51,782 bases of DNA from Methanogenium cariaci JCM 10550. GTDB lineage: Archaea > Halobacteriota > Methanomicrobia > Methanomicrobiales > Methanomicrobiaceae. The position numbers and the translations under genes are program-made. Positions 7,924 through 18,655 of this stretch are shown here, in pieces. Under the pieces are notes generated by a model. The model did not search any database and was not told the DNA's origin. It saw only the letters and a program-made list of their open reading frames with translations. The first letter of the stretch is position 1; every line of letters starts with the position of its first letter. The stretch covers positions 1 to 51,782 of the forward strand of contig NZ_BBBG01000019.1 of NCBI RefSeq assembly GCF_001315945.1, in the 5' to 3' direction.

Positions 7924-8898
7924 AGGGGGGGATGACCTCCACAAGTATACCATTACTGGGATACCGTTCAATGATATATTTTTTTCCGGGATATTTTTCC
8001 GGGTTTTCTGCAAGAATCCACCAGGCAGTCTCAATATTTCCGTCACTCTCTTCCCACATGCCATCTTCGATATCATGGGGCTGTCCGGAATATTCCCAGA
8101 CGCCGTACACCAGGGTGCCGTCATCCGTCACTTCTTCAAATTCCCGTGCAGTAATCTCTGCAGTGCGAATCAGCCGGTTTCTTAGCTGTACTGAGTCCTT
8201 GAAACTGGATGAACACCAATGGACCTTGGGATTTTTAAGGATATCTGCTGCCCATACCTCCGCGCCTTCGACTGCGTTATGGTAGCAGTCTTCAAGCGAG
8301 AGATCCTTCCCTCTCATTGCTTCTGCGTTTGTTTCACTCCACTCCAGTTCATTAATATTGAACCAGTCAACAGAGTCAACTACGGGGGGGATGAGATAAT
8401 GCAGTCCCGGTAATGACGGCACTTCGATGGTTACCTCGAATCCGAGACTCTTTGCCATGCGAATCGATTCCGGAAATGCTGATTCCGAAAAATGCTCCCA
8501 TATCTCTTCCGGGGGGTGAAACCGTATTTCGTCCACGCAGCCTTTGAGAAGGCGCAGCACATCTTCATTCGGGGCAATGCCGGTATACAGGTGAATATTG
8601 AATGCATCCCCCCCATACTCATTCTTCAGGAGACTGCAGTAATGGTTTACCCGTTCCGGGACAAGGAGGGGGTTCCCCCCCCGGTTATCCCGGCACCCAG
8701 AGCACCCATTGAACGGGCCTCCTCCAGTATGTCATCGTCAGAGAGGATGATCCGGTCATTTGCATATGAGGTATCTTTCCCTTTTTTCTCTGACGAAATG
8801 GGGCAGTACCAGCAGGTTCTGTTGCACCTTCCGGTAACAAACAAAACCATCTTTGCGCCTTCTTGGCAGAGTCTGCAGGCTGTACTAAGCACCGGCAT
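7889..8898 (-). CDS. Radical SAM protein of unknown substrate
   Basis: About 335 residues. It has the radical SAM cluster motif CNRTCWYC (CxxxCxxC) near residues 25-32 and a downstream ITGGEP-type motif. The C-terminal half is acidic, with a Trp-rich stretch (VDWFNINELEWSE), and ends without a second cysteine cluster. The ATG at 8898 overlaps the lysS stop. The frame breaks close together at C8 (8675-8682) and G5 (8668-8672); together they hide the GGEPLL motif. The reaction cannot be read from the sequence. Its place between lysS and uppS is the only functional hint and may just be operon packing. Confidence 0.78.
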
Positions 8899-10434
8899 TC
8901 ACCGCATCAGTTATTCTCTGGGTGACAAATTCCTCTCCAAGGGCTTCAAGGAACCATCCCAGTCGGGGGGGACCGCGTTCTTTTCCGAGAATTGCAAGGT
9001 AGAGGAGAGTGAAAATTCTCTTTGGACTCATTCCGGTCTTCTCTCCCACAGTATATACGCATTGTGAATGGTCTCAGCCTTCCATTCATCCATTGCAATA
9101 TACTCTGAAAGAAGAAGCCCGAGTCCGTAGCGGTCATCTTCGGTGAATGCAAATACCTCAGATGGCAGGTCGGTCTGGACCGTGAATTTCACCATCTCGG
9201 GTGCGTACTTTTCAATCCATATGCGTGCACGTTCGGCACGCGCAAGCACGGCCTCTTTGTTCTCTACGTCATATCCACTCCGGGCAAGGATATCGAAAAT
9301 TGTGTCCTTGTCCTGTGCAATCTGGACAACCGTTACCATGTGGCGGAAGGGGGGGATATCGGTTGCAACTGAGGATATCGCAGAGAGTTCATATTCACGG
9401 CTGTCGTGGCTTTCTGCAAGGCGTGCATATTCATCGATAAGGGTAAGCAGTCCCATCCCCGGATCAAAATTAATTGCCCGCTCAGGCCGTGCCCGGACAA
9501 TCATATACCGGAGAACGTCAGGTGGAACAATGGACAGCATCTCATTAATGGATATGGCAACACCCGTTGATGATGCCATCGCTCCCTTTCCTTTCAGACT
9601 GATCCACTCATATTTGACCGGGAACGGTGCCACTCCACCAAATATTTTATCCACAATCTCTTTTCCGGTGTCAAATGAACCGCCTGCTGCGGCGTGGTCT
9701 TTTCCAAATGGTTCAACCGTAACGCCAAGGTTATGCCACCGCATCGGCCAGTCAACACGCCAGACCAGTTTTCCTTCCCCCCCTTTTGAATAATCCGAAA
9801 CGCCTTCGTGTCCGCAGGGACACCGGTAGGTAACGGACGTCGTCTCCGGGTCGTGGGAGAGTATTTCCGCATTTGCAATCGTGCCACATTTGCTGCATAT
9901 CGGGTAATAGGGTACCCATGAATCCGGAAGAGTTCTTCGTGAGACCCGTTCCAGAATCTCTTTGATGTCATCTGAACGGTTGAGCACGGTTGCTATTTCA
10001 TCTGCATATCTGCCCGACCGGTAGAGTTCACTTGAGCGCAGGACGGTTGGGTGGACATCCATCTCATCCAGGGCCTGAAGGAAAGGCTCAAGAAAATGTT
10101 CCGCATAGTTTGCATGCTTTCCGCAGGGACAGGGAATATCGCAAAGGGGGGGCATTCCAATATATTTTGCATATGAATCCGGGAGAAATGGATATACTTT
10201 GCGTAATGGATCAAAATCATCAGCGATGTAAACCTGTTCTGATGAAAGTCCTCGTTCAACCATTGCTTTGTGCACGAGATCCCCAGTCAAAACCTCACGC
10301 ATATTGCCGATATGGATCGGTCCGGATGGAGTGATCCCGGTGGCAATATAGTGTGATTTATCCTGATCAACCTGTGCTGCACAGACATCTGCCCAGTGGA
10401 TACGTTCCTGGGTTTCTCCTTCCTGTTGCTGCAT
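8885..10434 (-). CDS. lysS: Lysyl-tRNA synthetase, class I
   Basis: Charges tRNA-Lys. It is the class I (archaeal) form: the HIGH box appears as GPIHIGN and the KMSKS box as KGKGAMASSTG. A zinc-binding cysteine set (CSKCG...CPCGHEG) sits mid-protein. About 515 residues. The frame breaks near 9058-9060, where a single C is missing from what should read GCCGTA; restoring it gives a normal tail (VYTVGEKTGMSPKRIF...) to a stop at 8885-8887. This break is not in a long tract. A G7 (8965-8971) adds a Pro within that tail. A clear TATA box lies 30-37 bases upstream. First gene of the lysS-radical SAM-uppS group. Confidence 0.94.
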
Positions 10435-10463
10435 TGCCTAGTATTTGGCCCTTCAAGATTAAC

Positions 10464-10471
10464 AATATATA
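10464..10471 (-). promoter_or_regulatory. TATA box of lysS
   Basis: On the minus strand TATATATT lies 30-37 bases before the lysS ATG, preceded by an A-rich BRE-like stretch (GAAAATACC). The spacing places transcription start at or very near the start codon, so the mRNA may be leaderless. Confidence 0.6.
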
Positions 10472-10549
10472 GGTATTTTCCGATACTTCGTGTTCATTGT
10501 TACGAACAGTTATTTATGATCATGCGGGTAAAATTCACCTATTAGTCAT

Positions 10550-11481
10550 ATGAAGATATTTCAAAATGATGAAGGACTTTCAGAAGTGATTGGATTTATT
10601 CTTCTGATAGGACTTCTGGTGGTATTTCTGGTGATGTATCAGACGTATACCGTCCCTGTTCAGGGAAGGGATGTTGAAATCAGCCATATGAATGATATCA
10701 AAGACACATTTGCGGCGTATAAAATATCTCAGGATTCACTCTGGGTGAATTCACGGAAAGGAACGACTCTTAGTACAACGCTTGATCTGGGTACCGGCGG
10801 GGGGGCTACAGTCAGGGGGGGGAGTGGTGATCTGGTGCTCCTGACGCCGCTCTCTTCCGGAGGTTCTGTCGGGATAAACCAGCGGAATGAGACCGTTACG
10901 GTCACTGCCGGTTCAAATCCCGGTGGGGGGGTGGTGACTCTTGCAGACTATGAGACTGGTTCGCTTGAATTCCAGTCTGATAACAACTACTGGATAGACC
11001 AGAACTACTATTATCAGCTGGGAGGGGGGTCTTTCTTGAACAGGACACCGGTTCAACTGTCCGGGTGATGCCGCCGCTTACGATTGCCCGATACGGGACC
11101 GGTTCAGGATATACCGCAAAGGTTGATTTTACGATAATCCGGTTAAATGGCGAACAGCTGATCAGCGGTACGGGGGGGCCGGTGCGGATAGACACAAACC
11201 TGAATAGCAATGGAATTTCAGAGTCTCCGCATTATGAGCAGATATCAAATCTCACCATTACCATTGGTTCCGATGATCCGCATACGCGGTCGATGTGGGT
11301 AGGGCTCTTCCGTGATTCACTTGCCCGATATGGTATTCCCGCTCTCTGGTATACCCTGACAAATAATGATGCAGGCGTTTCTTTGGAGATAACCGGTGAG
11401 CCGACTATTGGGGTATATGCTGATGTCATCCGTGCAAATTACACTGCGACTCTCCAGACGGTTGCAACAGGTATTGAATGA
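10550..11481 (+). CDS. Type IV pilin-like surface protein A
   Basis: About 310 residues. The N-terminus (MKIFQNDEGLSEVIGFILLIGLLVVFLVM) has the short charged leader and hydrophobic helix of archaeal type IV pilins/archaellins, with a likely EppA-type cleavage before the SEVIG segment. The rest is an exported, Gly/Thr-rich beta domain. The frame breaks at G6 (11024-11029); four bases join QLGGVFLEQDTGSTV to the MPPLTIARYG part. G7, G8 and G7 tracts add Gly residues. It is the first of three such genes in a row, divergent from lysS, and its stop overlaps an ATG of the next gene. Expected to be a minor pilin or pilus-like surface protein. Confidence 0.78.
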
Positions 11482-11498
11482 GGGGGAGTGACAGAACG

Positions 11499-12587
11499 AT
11501 GAGTGGCAGTATCCAGAATGCAATACATGAGGAAGGGGGGGTCTCTGAAACAATTGGAGTTGTCCTCCTTATCGGGCTGGTGGTCGTAGGGGGTGAGTTT
11601 GATCGGGGTATTTTTCTTTTCCCAGCCGGTAGCCGAGGAACTACCTGCTGTGGATATTCTGTTATCGAATAATGGCTCAACAATCCTGTTTCAGCATAAT
11701 GGCGGAGATTCTCTGGCTGAGGATGAGTTCCGCATATATGTGGGCGGAAATGCTGTTGCTGCAACTGAACTGAGTTTTATTGATGGCGGAAACTGGCCCT
11801 GGTCTGTTGGCGAAACGATTCAGTATACTGCTACAGGACCGATAACCCCCCCACTGGATGAAAACGTCCTGATTGCCCACCGTGAGGAAAAGGGTATTCT
11901 TCTTCGGCCGACATTCGTTGATATTACCGGCACGAGTACAGACCTTGCTGATGTAGCTTCTGCGCCGTTGCCGACACTCTCTCCGGGGGGTGGGGGCCAG
12001 GCAGCACAACTCCGGAAGATGCGGGGGGGATTGTTGCTGCATCAGTTCTTGCAGATTCAGAGATTGTCGTCGCTGTTTCATCGTTTAACTGGGAAGATAT
12101 CGTGGGAGGAAGATATTTCAATTTCACGGTTGCCTCTTCGAATTCAACGATGAACATTGCTCATGAAACCGGTGTCCGAAACTTCAACACCGAAGATAAA
12201 ATTGTAATCCGTACAAATGATTGGCCGGTAAGGAGCCGTATTAGTATCACGGGAGTGGGTAATACCTTTTTTTCGCTGAGATTTGAAAACGTCAACGTCT
12301 GGATTGAAAATGTGGCAATCACCCGTCCTCTGCCCCCGTACGACGTGGTTGATATTGAGAGTGCATGGATTCCGGAATATGAAGATCTGGAGTCGACTCT
12401 TGCATTTGAACTTGATCCGACATATGAGCTGTACATTAATGGTACACTTGATCCCCGTGGAAGCACGACTGCGATAACCCTGAACAATGTCCGACCGACG
12501 GATTCGGGTATGTTTGTCATCAATGTACGGGACTGGAATATTGAACCGAATTCGGTAATTCTTGCAAAAGCAGATATCACAGAATAA
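11499..12587 (+). CDS. Type IV pilin-like surface protein B
   Basis: About 360 residues with an archaeal pilin-type N-terminus (EEGVSETIGVVLLIGLVVVG) and a long exported beta-rich domain. I chose the ATG at 11499 because GGGGGAG lies about ten bases upstream. An ATG at 11478 that overlaps the stop of gene A is the alternative. The frame breaks at G5 (11589-11593, four expected: VVVGVSLIGVFFF) and again at the paired G6/G5 tracts (11985-11996) in a Gly/Pro-rich linker. The C-terminal part (WEDIVGGRYFNFTVAS to LAKADITE) is uninterrupted. Second of three tandem pilin-like genes. Confidence 0.75.
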
Positions 12588-12594
12588 CGGTGAG

Positions 12595-15500
12595 ATGATG
12601 AAATACTATAATGCCAGTATCTCACAGGAAGAACCGTCCCATTTGTCTGCTGAAAAAAATGATGATGCCTCCTCCGAGATGATCGGTTCGATTATTTTGA
12701 TAGGTGTGTTTGTCGCTGCATTTGGTATCATTCTGGTGATGCTGCTCTCCGCGCCGTCTGAGTTTATTGTGCCTGCAGTTGTTATCGAGGCCGATGTCAT
12801 CGTAGAGGATGATCAGTATGTGCTCCATCTTCGTTCCGGGGATACGCTGGAGAGGAATGAGACACGGATTCTTGTTGACGGGATAGACCGGACGGGGGGA
12901 TTTCACCGCTGTTACGGGTACTTCTGACTGGGACAAATGGGGGTCTGGTGATTCACTTTCCCTTGATCTTGCAGGGAGTGATGCGCCGGATGATGTGGAA
13001 ATTATATATTATAGTCCTGAAGGGGATGGAATGCTCCTCTGGGATGTCGGGACAAGTGTGACGGTGATTCCGCCAACCAGTCTGACACCCAAAGTGGCAT
13101 TTTCCGCAAATGTGACCAGTGGTTTCTCTCCGTTATCGGTCCGGTTCATGGATCTTTCATCGAATGAGCCTAATGCCTGGCAGTGGAATTTTGGAGACGG
13201 GGGGGGAGTTCATCACAGCAAAACCCTGTTCACACCTATACCGCACCCGGAGTCTACACCGTCCAGCTGACCGCACATAATCCGGATGGTCCGGGCACTC
13301 TGATTAAGTCCGGTTACATTCAGGTTTCCGAAGGGTTTGTGGTTAATTTCACGGCAACACCCCTCTCCGGAACCGCACCCCTCATGGTCAGTTTTACCGA
13401 TCTGACGACAGGCACTCCGGTATCCTGGCTCTGGGATTTTGGTGACAATAACACCTCCACCGAACAGAATCCGGTCCATACCTATCTTTCCGGTGGTTCC
13501 TATACCGTTACTCTGCAGGCATCGGATGGTATTCTTTCACAGACAGAGGAGAAGTATGAATATATCAATGTGACCGAAGTCTGTCTGCCGGGCCTCTATG
13601 GCACCTATTATAATGGGCATAATCGTGTGTATTCGGTTCCGTTCCCTGGGAATTCAGTGAACCGGATTGATCCGAGGATCTGGTTTGCTGACGATGCCAG
13701 TGGGGGGGAGGAATCAGATGAAGCAGACTGGCCGGTAGCAACGCTGGGAAAGACCAATAAGTTCAGTGTTGTGTACGAAGGGTATCTCATTGTTCCCAAG
13801 AATGAAACATACACCTTTTATCTGCGGTCTGATGACGGGTCGGTTCTCTGGATAGATAATGTCGCAGATACGGATCCGGTGGTGATTGATAACTGGGGGG
13901 GTAATGGGTACCATTCACCCAAAACCAAGAGTGCTTCGCTTTCGCTTTCCAAAGGAAAACACCCGATTCGCATCAAAATGACGGAAAATGAGGGCAAAGC
14001 AGTTCTTCATCTGGAATGGGAGTCTGCAACGATTCCGCGTCAGGTGGTGGAGTCATTCTGTTATGTGCCGGGAGGTCTGGCTGCAGATTTCAGCGCAGCA
14101 CCCCCCCGGAGCGGGTTTGGCCCCCCCTGACCGTACAGTTCACCGATCTTTCTTTAGGAAATATCACATCATGGGCATGGGACTTCGGTGACGGTGAAAC
14201 GTCCCCCCCTCTCCAGCATCCGGAGCATTCGTATACCACTCCCGGACGGTATAATGTCTCGCTTACGGTAACAGATTCCGTGACTTCTGCAACAGAAGTA
14301 AAAGAAGAATACATCACTGTTACCGGCCTGCCGCTTCCGGTCGCCTGGTGGCGGTTTGATGAAGCATCTGGCAATACTGCCATTGATTCATCAGGGAATG
14401 ACAATGATGGGACAATTGCGGGTGGCTCTGCAGATCGGCGGGCGGGTGCGTGCGGCACCGGGCTGTATTTCGATGGCAGCTCTACTTGGGTCAGTGTCCC
14501 GGATGATGATACGCTCGGTTTCAGTGATACGTTCACCTTTGCCGGGTGGTTCAGGCCGGAAGTTCCGATAAATTACCCGAATCAGCTCTACCCCCCCTAT
14601 AATACGCAGATAATTGGGAAGGGCTACGATAAGTATCAAAATTGGAAAGGTCCGCATCTCAATAACTATGAGATCTTCCTTCAGTCAACAGTGACAGACT
14701 TTGGTTTGAGGCAAACGGGGGGGATGGCGACAGTGCTTCAACAGAGGCGTTTCTTTCAGAAGCCAATGGCCTGCCCGTCTCCTATGATGAGTGGTTCCAC
14801 CTGGCAGTCGTTGTTGATGGGGGGGAAGAGGGTAGGGTATACATCAATGGAAACCCGGAGAGTACGTTTTCCGTAGACCGAACTCCGCTTCAGGAAAATA
14901 ATGAACCGGTCAGTATTGGCAGACAGATTGTCACCGGAGTCCACTGGCCTGCAGACTTTTACTACAAGGGAATGATGGATGAACTGATTTTGTATGGTAC
15001 TGCCCTGACACCTGATCAGGTCTCGTCTCTTGCAGACGCATGCGCCCCCCCACCTTCAGGAGGGGGGGTGCCGGAGGTTTCCTTCAGCGCGGATCCGGTT
15101 ACCGGCGATGCACCGCTGGACGTGCAGTTCACGTCGTCAGTGTCCGGGTCTGCACCGTTTACCTATCTGTGGACGTTTGGTGATGGAACCACATCCACAG
15201 AAGCACATCCCCCCCTCCATCGCTATGAATCGCCCGGTACATACTCTGTCAGCCTGACCGTTTCAAATGCAGTCGGGCTGGATACGTATGAACGGACGGA
15301 TTATATTGAAGTAACCGATAATCCGTTTGCCGGATATATTGTCAATGAGAATGTCTTTGTATACGGAGATAAGCTGGAATTTTCCGGAAACAGGGTATCC
15401 GGTCCTGGTGCGACCATCCATATCACTGGTGATGCACTGAATACGAATGATCTCAATGGCGGCACCTCCCTTGCTGTGTCAAATATTTATGTGGATGGTT

Positions 15501-16187
15501 TCATTGATCTGAATGGGGGGCAGTGCAGGACTGGGATCTGAAATCTCCCCCCCCGGTTCGATATATGTAAACGGTGACTTAACCCTAAGAAATGGCCAAA
15601 GGGCTGTTTATGGTGACGTTTATGTAAATGGGGATTGTTTCCTGAAAGACCCGGTAATCCATGGAGATGTGTATGTAAACGGGGATCTGGAACTTGACTG
15701 GACTCCTGACCTTACTCACGCCAGAATCTATTACACAGGTAATTTCGTGCATCCGGAATCTATGAAAAATAAGATTCTGAATCGGTGTAATAAAGTAGCT
15801 GCCGTGCCCGGTTTTGTTATTCCTGATTATGGTATGCCACCGGTAAAAGGTGATGCATGGTATTCCTCCAGAGGGTATGTGTCCGGTGGCGCTCTTGCAG
15901 ACGATATGAAAATATTTGCTGACAACTATGTCTCCAGTAGCTGGCTGCCTCCTGCTGAAAATGTGATCATAGTAGCAGAAGATGGGGACATTACCCTGAC
16001 GGGTCTTGGTGGCAGTGGTGTTACCGGTGTATTATTCGCTCCGAATGGAAAGGTTGTATTTAGTGGGGCATCTTTTGAAGGAGTGGTCATTGCCAAGGAT
16101 GGCTTCTTTGTCACAAGTGGCGGCACTGAGGTAACCTTTAAAAATATGGATGAGTATATCAGCGATCCTGCTGATTACCCGTTCTGA
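12595..16187 (+). CDS. Giant pilin-anchored PKD/PA14/LamG surface protein
   Basis: One gene of about 1190 residues once frames are joined. The N-terminus has a pilin-type helix (SSEMIGSIILIGVFVAAFGIIL). Next come two PKD domains (about 13110-13580, WNFGDG and WLWDFGD motifs), a PA14 domain (about 13590-14080, with FYLRSDDGSVLWIDN), a third PKD (WAWDFGDGE), a LamG/concanavalin-like domain (about 14340-15040, YFDGSSTWVSVPDDDTL), a fourth PKD (WTFGDGT) and a C-terminal beta-helix-like region with repeated VYVNGD units. PA14 and LamG suggest carbohydrate binding. The ATG at 12595 follows CGGTGAG. Breaks lie at G6 12894, G8 13199, C7 14101, G7 14717 and G6 15515. Probably a surface adhesin assembled with genes A and B. 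Confidence 0.75.
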
Positions 16188-16434
16188 TGGTAGAAGATGT
16201 GGGGGGGAATTTATTGTCCGGAAATAAAGGGGGGGAATAAAAATCCCTGTTTTCACTCCGTATTTTTCGTGATATGATGTGCGTGTGCTAAAGTCCGGAT
16301 ATAAAATCGTTCATTTATATGAAATGCAGAGACACGCTGAATTCAGAATATTCTTCAACCAGACAACCAGTACCCGTATGGTTATTCTGATAGGTATCCC
16401 CCCCCAAATACCTAAAAAAGGAAGAATCAATAAT
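16188..16434. other. Convergent intergenic region
   Basis: Lies between the end of the giant surface gene and the end of oapC on the opposite strand. It holds three G/C tracts (16201-16207, 16229-16235 and a C8 at about 16388-16395) in AT-rich sequence. I see no gene and no clear terminator hairpin. Confidence 0.35.
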
Positions 16435-16863
16435 TTATCGTTTTTTACCCAATTTTTTCCGGGACTTTGACTGATTGCTCATTGAATGAATATCAACCAG
16501 ATACCGGTCATCGTCACCCATTCTGATAACCAGTTCATCACTTTCAGCTAATTTTTCCAGATTGAGTTCATAGGAACCGGGGGGGTTGATGACCGTGATA
16601 CTTTCAATTCTGTCATACATCTCCACACGTTGGGGGGGTATGGGCAGTCTCCGGTCTCTTCCTGTCATCCTTTACCTCCAGAAACTGTTCTTTCGTCTCT
16701 TCTGCAATCTGTTTTATGCTCTTTTCCTCAAGTACATCCTTGTGCATATCCTGTGGCTGGATGTAGAGAAATTTTTTTCCGCCACAGCTTGGGCATCCCT
16801 TGAGGATAACATTAGATCCGTCCTGAAATTCCCTTCACATTGTGTGCACTTATGTGCCATCAT
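16435..16863 (-). CDS. oapC: Zn-ribbon protein, OapC-like
   Basis: About 140 residues with an N-terminal zinc ribbon: CTQCEG and, after repair, GCPSCGGKKF. The basic C-terminus ends in SKSRKKLGKKR. This pattern, followed upstream by a DUF2073 protein and an Era-like GTPase, matches the oapC-oapB-oapA set named for its position next to a replication origin in haloarchaea. The ATG at 16863 is preceded by AGGTGAG. The frame breaks near 16831-16833, where one more T gives FQDGSNVILKGCPSCGG, and at the G7 16632-16638. No origin repeats or orc1/cdc6 are visible here, so the origin link is only by name. Three bases separate it from oapB. Confidence 0.75.
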
Positions 16864-16865
16864 AC

Positions 16866-17240
16866 TCACCTTGATGAAACCCAAGCGCTTATGAGGTCTT
16901 TGTCCTTCTTTATTGTTTTCATCTGGTTGGCCGGACCGATTACCGTCATACGTGTTACGGAACCCTTCTTCCCCCCCAGAAGTTTTCCGAACAGTCCTCC
17001 TGAAGAACCGGTGTCCTTCGGAGCATATGTTTCCATCTCTATTCCTGAAAACCCGTCCGGAGTAATTTCACGCATGGTGACTTCTATCAGTCTGCTCTGT
17101 TCATCCGGGGTAAGCCCTTTTTCCAGAACGACGATGTTCCCTTCCATGACATCATCAAGAATCAGACGAATCTTCTCCATTGTTGTCATCTTGTCAAGCC
17201 TGTCTGCAGAAATCAGGTCTATCTGAACTCCCTGTATCAT
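16866..17240 (-). CDS. oapB: DUF2073 protein, OapB-like
   Basis: A 124-residue soluble protein starting MIQGVQIDLISADRL and containing EKIRLILDDVMEGNIVVLEKGL, typical of the archaeal DUF2073 family. A Gly-rich stretch (GSSGGLFGKLLGGKKG) may loop out and includes one extra Gly from a tract at 16974-16980. It lies between oapA (six bases upstream) and oapC (two bases downstream), so all three are surely one transcript. In crenarchaea an OapB-type protein was found to bind a small RNA, but whether this DUF2073 protein shares that role is unknown. Confidence 0.85.
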   Translation of the reverse strand: MIQGVQIDLISADRLDKMTTMEKIRLILDDVMEGNIVVLEKGLTPDEQSRLIEVTMREITPDGFSGIEMETYAPKDTGSSGGLFGKLLGGKKGSVTRMTVIGPANQMKTIKKDKDLISAWVSSR

Positions 17241-17246
17241 CTGGCA

Positions 17247-17887
17247 TCACCCGAAGTGTTCAAGCATCTTTTCATAGAGCTCTTCCATGTTGTTTCCTTC
17301 AAGACCCGATACCGGGATCACAGGGTGCTGGGGAAATGCCTTCCGGATTGCAGACGCTGATGCATCAGGCAGATCGATTTTATTTGCGACAATGATTACC
17401 GGTAAATCTCTGCTTTCAATGATCCCAACCAGCATGATATTTACCTGGGTAAACGGGTCCAGTGTTGAGTCAAGCATATAGATGACGCCGTCAATGTCCT
17501 CACGAAGCCAGTGCATTGCTTCAGCAACCCCCTCTGTTGCTTCACGGGCACGTTTGACTGCATCATCCTTCTCCATTCCATATTCAATGAATTCCTGATA
17601 ATCGATTTTTGTCGTCACACCCGGAGTGTCCACAATGTCGATGGTTACCTTGTTTCCATTCTGGTTTGAGATGGTGATGCCCTCTTTACGCCGTGCACGT
17701 CTGGTTTCGTGAGGAATTTCACTGACCGGACCAGTGCATCCCCCGTCCAGTCCCGTACGATCCGGTTTGAAAGTGTAGTTTTTCCGGCGTTTGGCGGCCC
17801 GTATATGCCTATCCGTGACTGACGCTTCTTAAAAAATGCATTTAAAAATCTTGAAAGTCTTTTTTTCGTCCGTATAAAAATATTCAT
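17247..17887 (-). CDS. oapA: Era-like GTPase, OapA-like
   Basis: A small GTPase of about 213 residues. G1 is GPPNAGKTT, G3 is DTPG, G4 is ANKID, and a basic N-terminal helix (IRTKKRLSRFLNAFFKKRQS) precedes G1. I chose the ATG at 17887 because GGAGGGA sits just upstream; a longer form would start at 17938. The frame breaks at about 17731-17732, where one base is missing: restoring it gives ALGPVSEIPHETRRARRKEG, which leads into ITISNQNGNKVTIDIVDTPG. First gene of the oapA-oapB-oapC operon. The cellular function is not settled; RNA or ribosome binding is suggested by similarity to Era. Confidence 0.85.
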
Positions 17888-18086
17888 TCGTCCCTCCTGA
17901 AAGCAGAATCCTTGTATTCTGATATCTGTTTCCCTCATAATATACCTTTATTCTTGCACATGGGAGATCAAAAGAAATTATTCAGGTTAATATGTGTATG
18001 TTCAGTATTCTTTTATACGAACACGGCATAATAGCCCAGTATATCATATCTGCCTTATTTTTTGATGCAGAAAGACGGTGATCTGA

Positions 18087-18655
18087 GTGAGTGATAACAG
18101 GATGAACCAAATACGGTTTGAAACGCGTATCCTTCTGAAAGAAGTGATCCGGTTTCGTCCCACAACAATAGACTCGGGATCAACGGTTGCACATGCCGCT
18201 GAGAAGATGTGTCGTGATGAAGTCGGCAGTTGTATTGTGCTGAAAAAAACGTCCCTGTCGGAATTGTTACGGAACTGGATATCAATTGCAAGGTTGTTGC
18301 GAAAAACAGAGTGCCAGGTGACGTATTTGTGCATGAAGTGATGAGCACACCGCTGATTACAGTGGGCCTTGATAAAACCATCGAGGATGCTGCCAACATA
18401 ATGATGAAGAATAAAGTCCGGCGAATTCCTGTCGTTGAGAATTCACGGGTTGTCGGCGTGGTTACGGTACGTGACATTCTGGCGGTATCCAATGAGATGA
18501 ATGGTATCATGTCCAATCTCATCGAAATAAACCGTCTCGATGAAATTGTCGATGGAATCTGTGACGAATGTGGCTGCATGTCGGATAACCTGGTGAGTGT
18601 TGACGGAAACATGCTGTGCCCCCCCGCGTGTCATGGAGAGGACGAACCGTTATGA
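18087..18655 (+). CDS. CBS-domain pair protein with C-terminal zinc ribbon
   Basis: About 190 residues. Two CBS motifs form one Bateman module (VRFRPTTIDSGSTVAHAAEKM and VMSTPLITVGLDKTIEDAANIM...RRIPVVENSRVVGVVTVRDIL). A zinc-ribbon tail follows (CDECGCMSDNLVSVDGNMLCPACHG). The start is GTG at 18087 or ATG at 18102. The frame breaks at A7 (18243-18249), where eight A join VLKK to NVPVGIVTELDI. A C7 (18619-18625) puts an extra Pro inside the second zinc knuckle (CPPACH instead of CPACH). Bateman modules usually sense adenosyl ligands. First of four consecutive CBS genes; its stop overlaps the ATG of the next. Confidence 0.8.

Noticed and set aside
9143..9793. Plus-strand frame of 216 codons within lysS
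   Set aside because: It is antisense to LysRS with its HIGH and KMSKS boxes and has low-complexity Ser/Arg content.
11985..11996. Programmed ribosomal frameshift site in the second pilin-like gene
   Set aside because: No slippery heptamer with a downstream structure is evident, and similar tract breaks occur in genes where frameshifting makes no sense.
15560..15700. Short direct repeats around TATGTAAA(C/T)GG as a CRISPR array
   Set aside because: They encode the VYVNGD protein repeats, have irregular spacing and no spacer structure.
12595..16187. Several separate PKD, LamG and beta-helix genes
   Set aside because: Each internal start lacks a ribosome binding site, and every gap closes by changing one G/C tract, so one gene is simpler.
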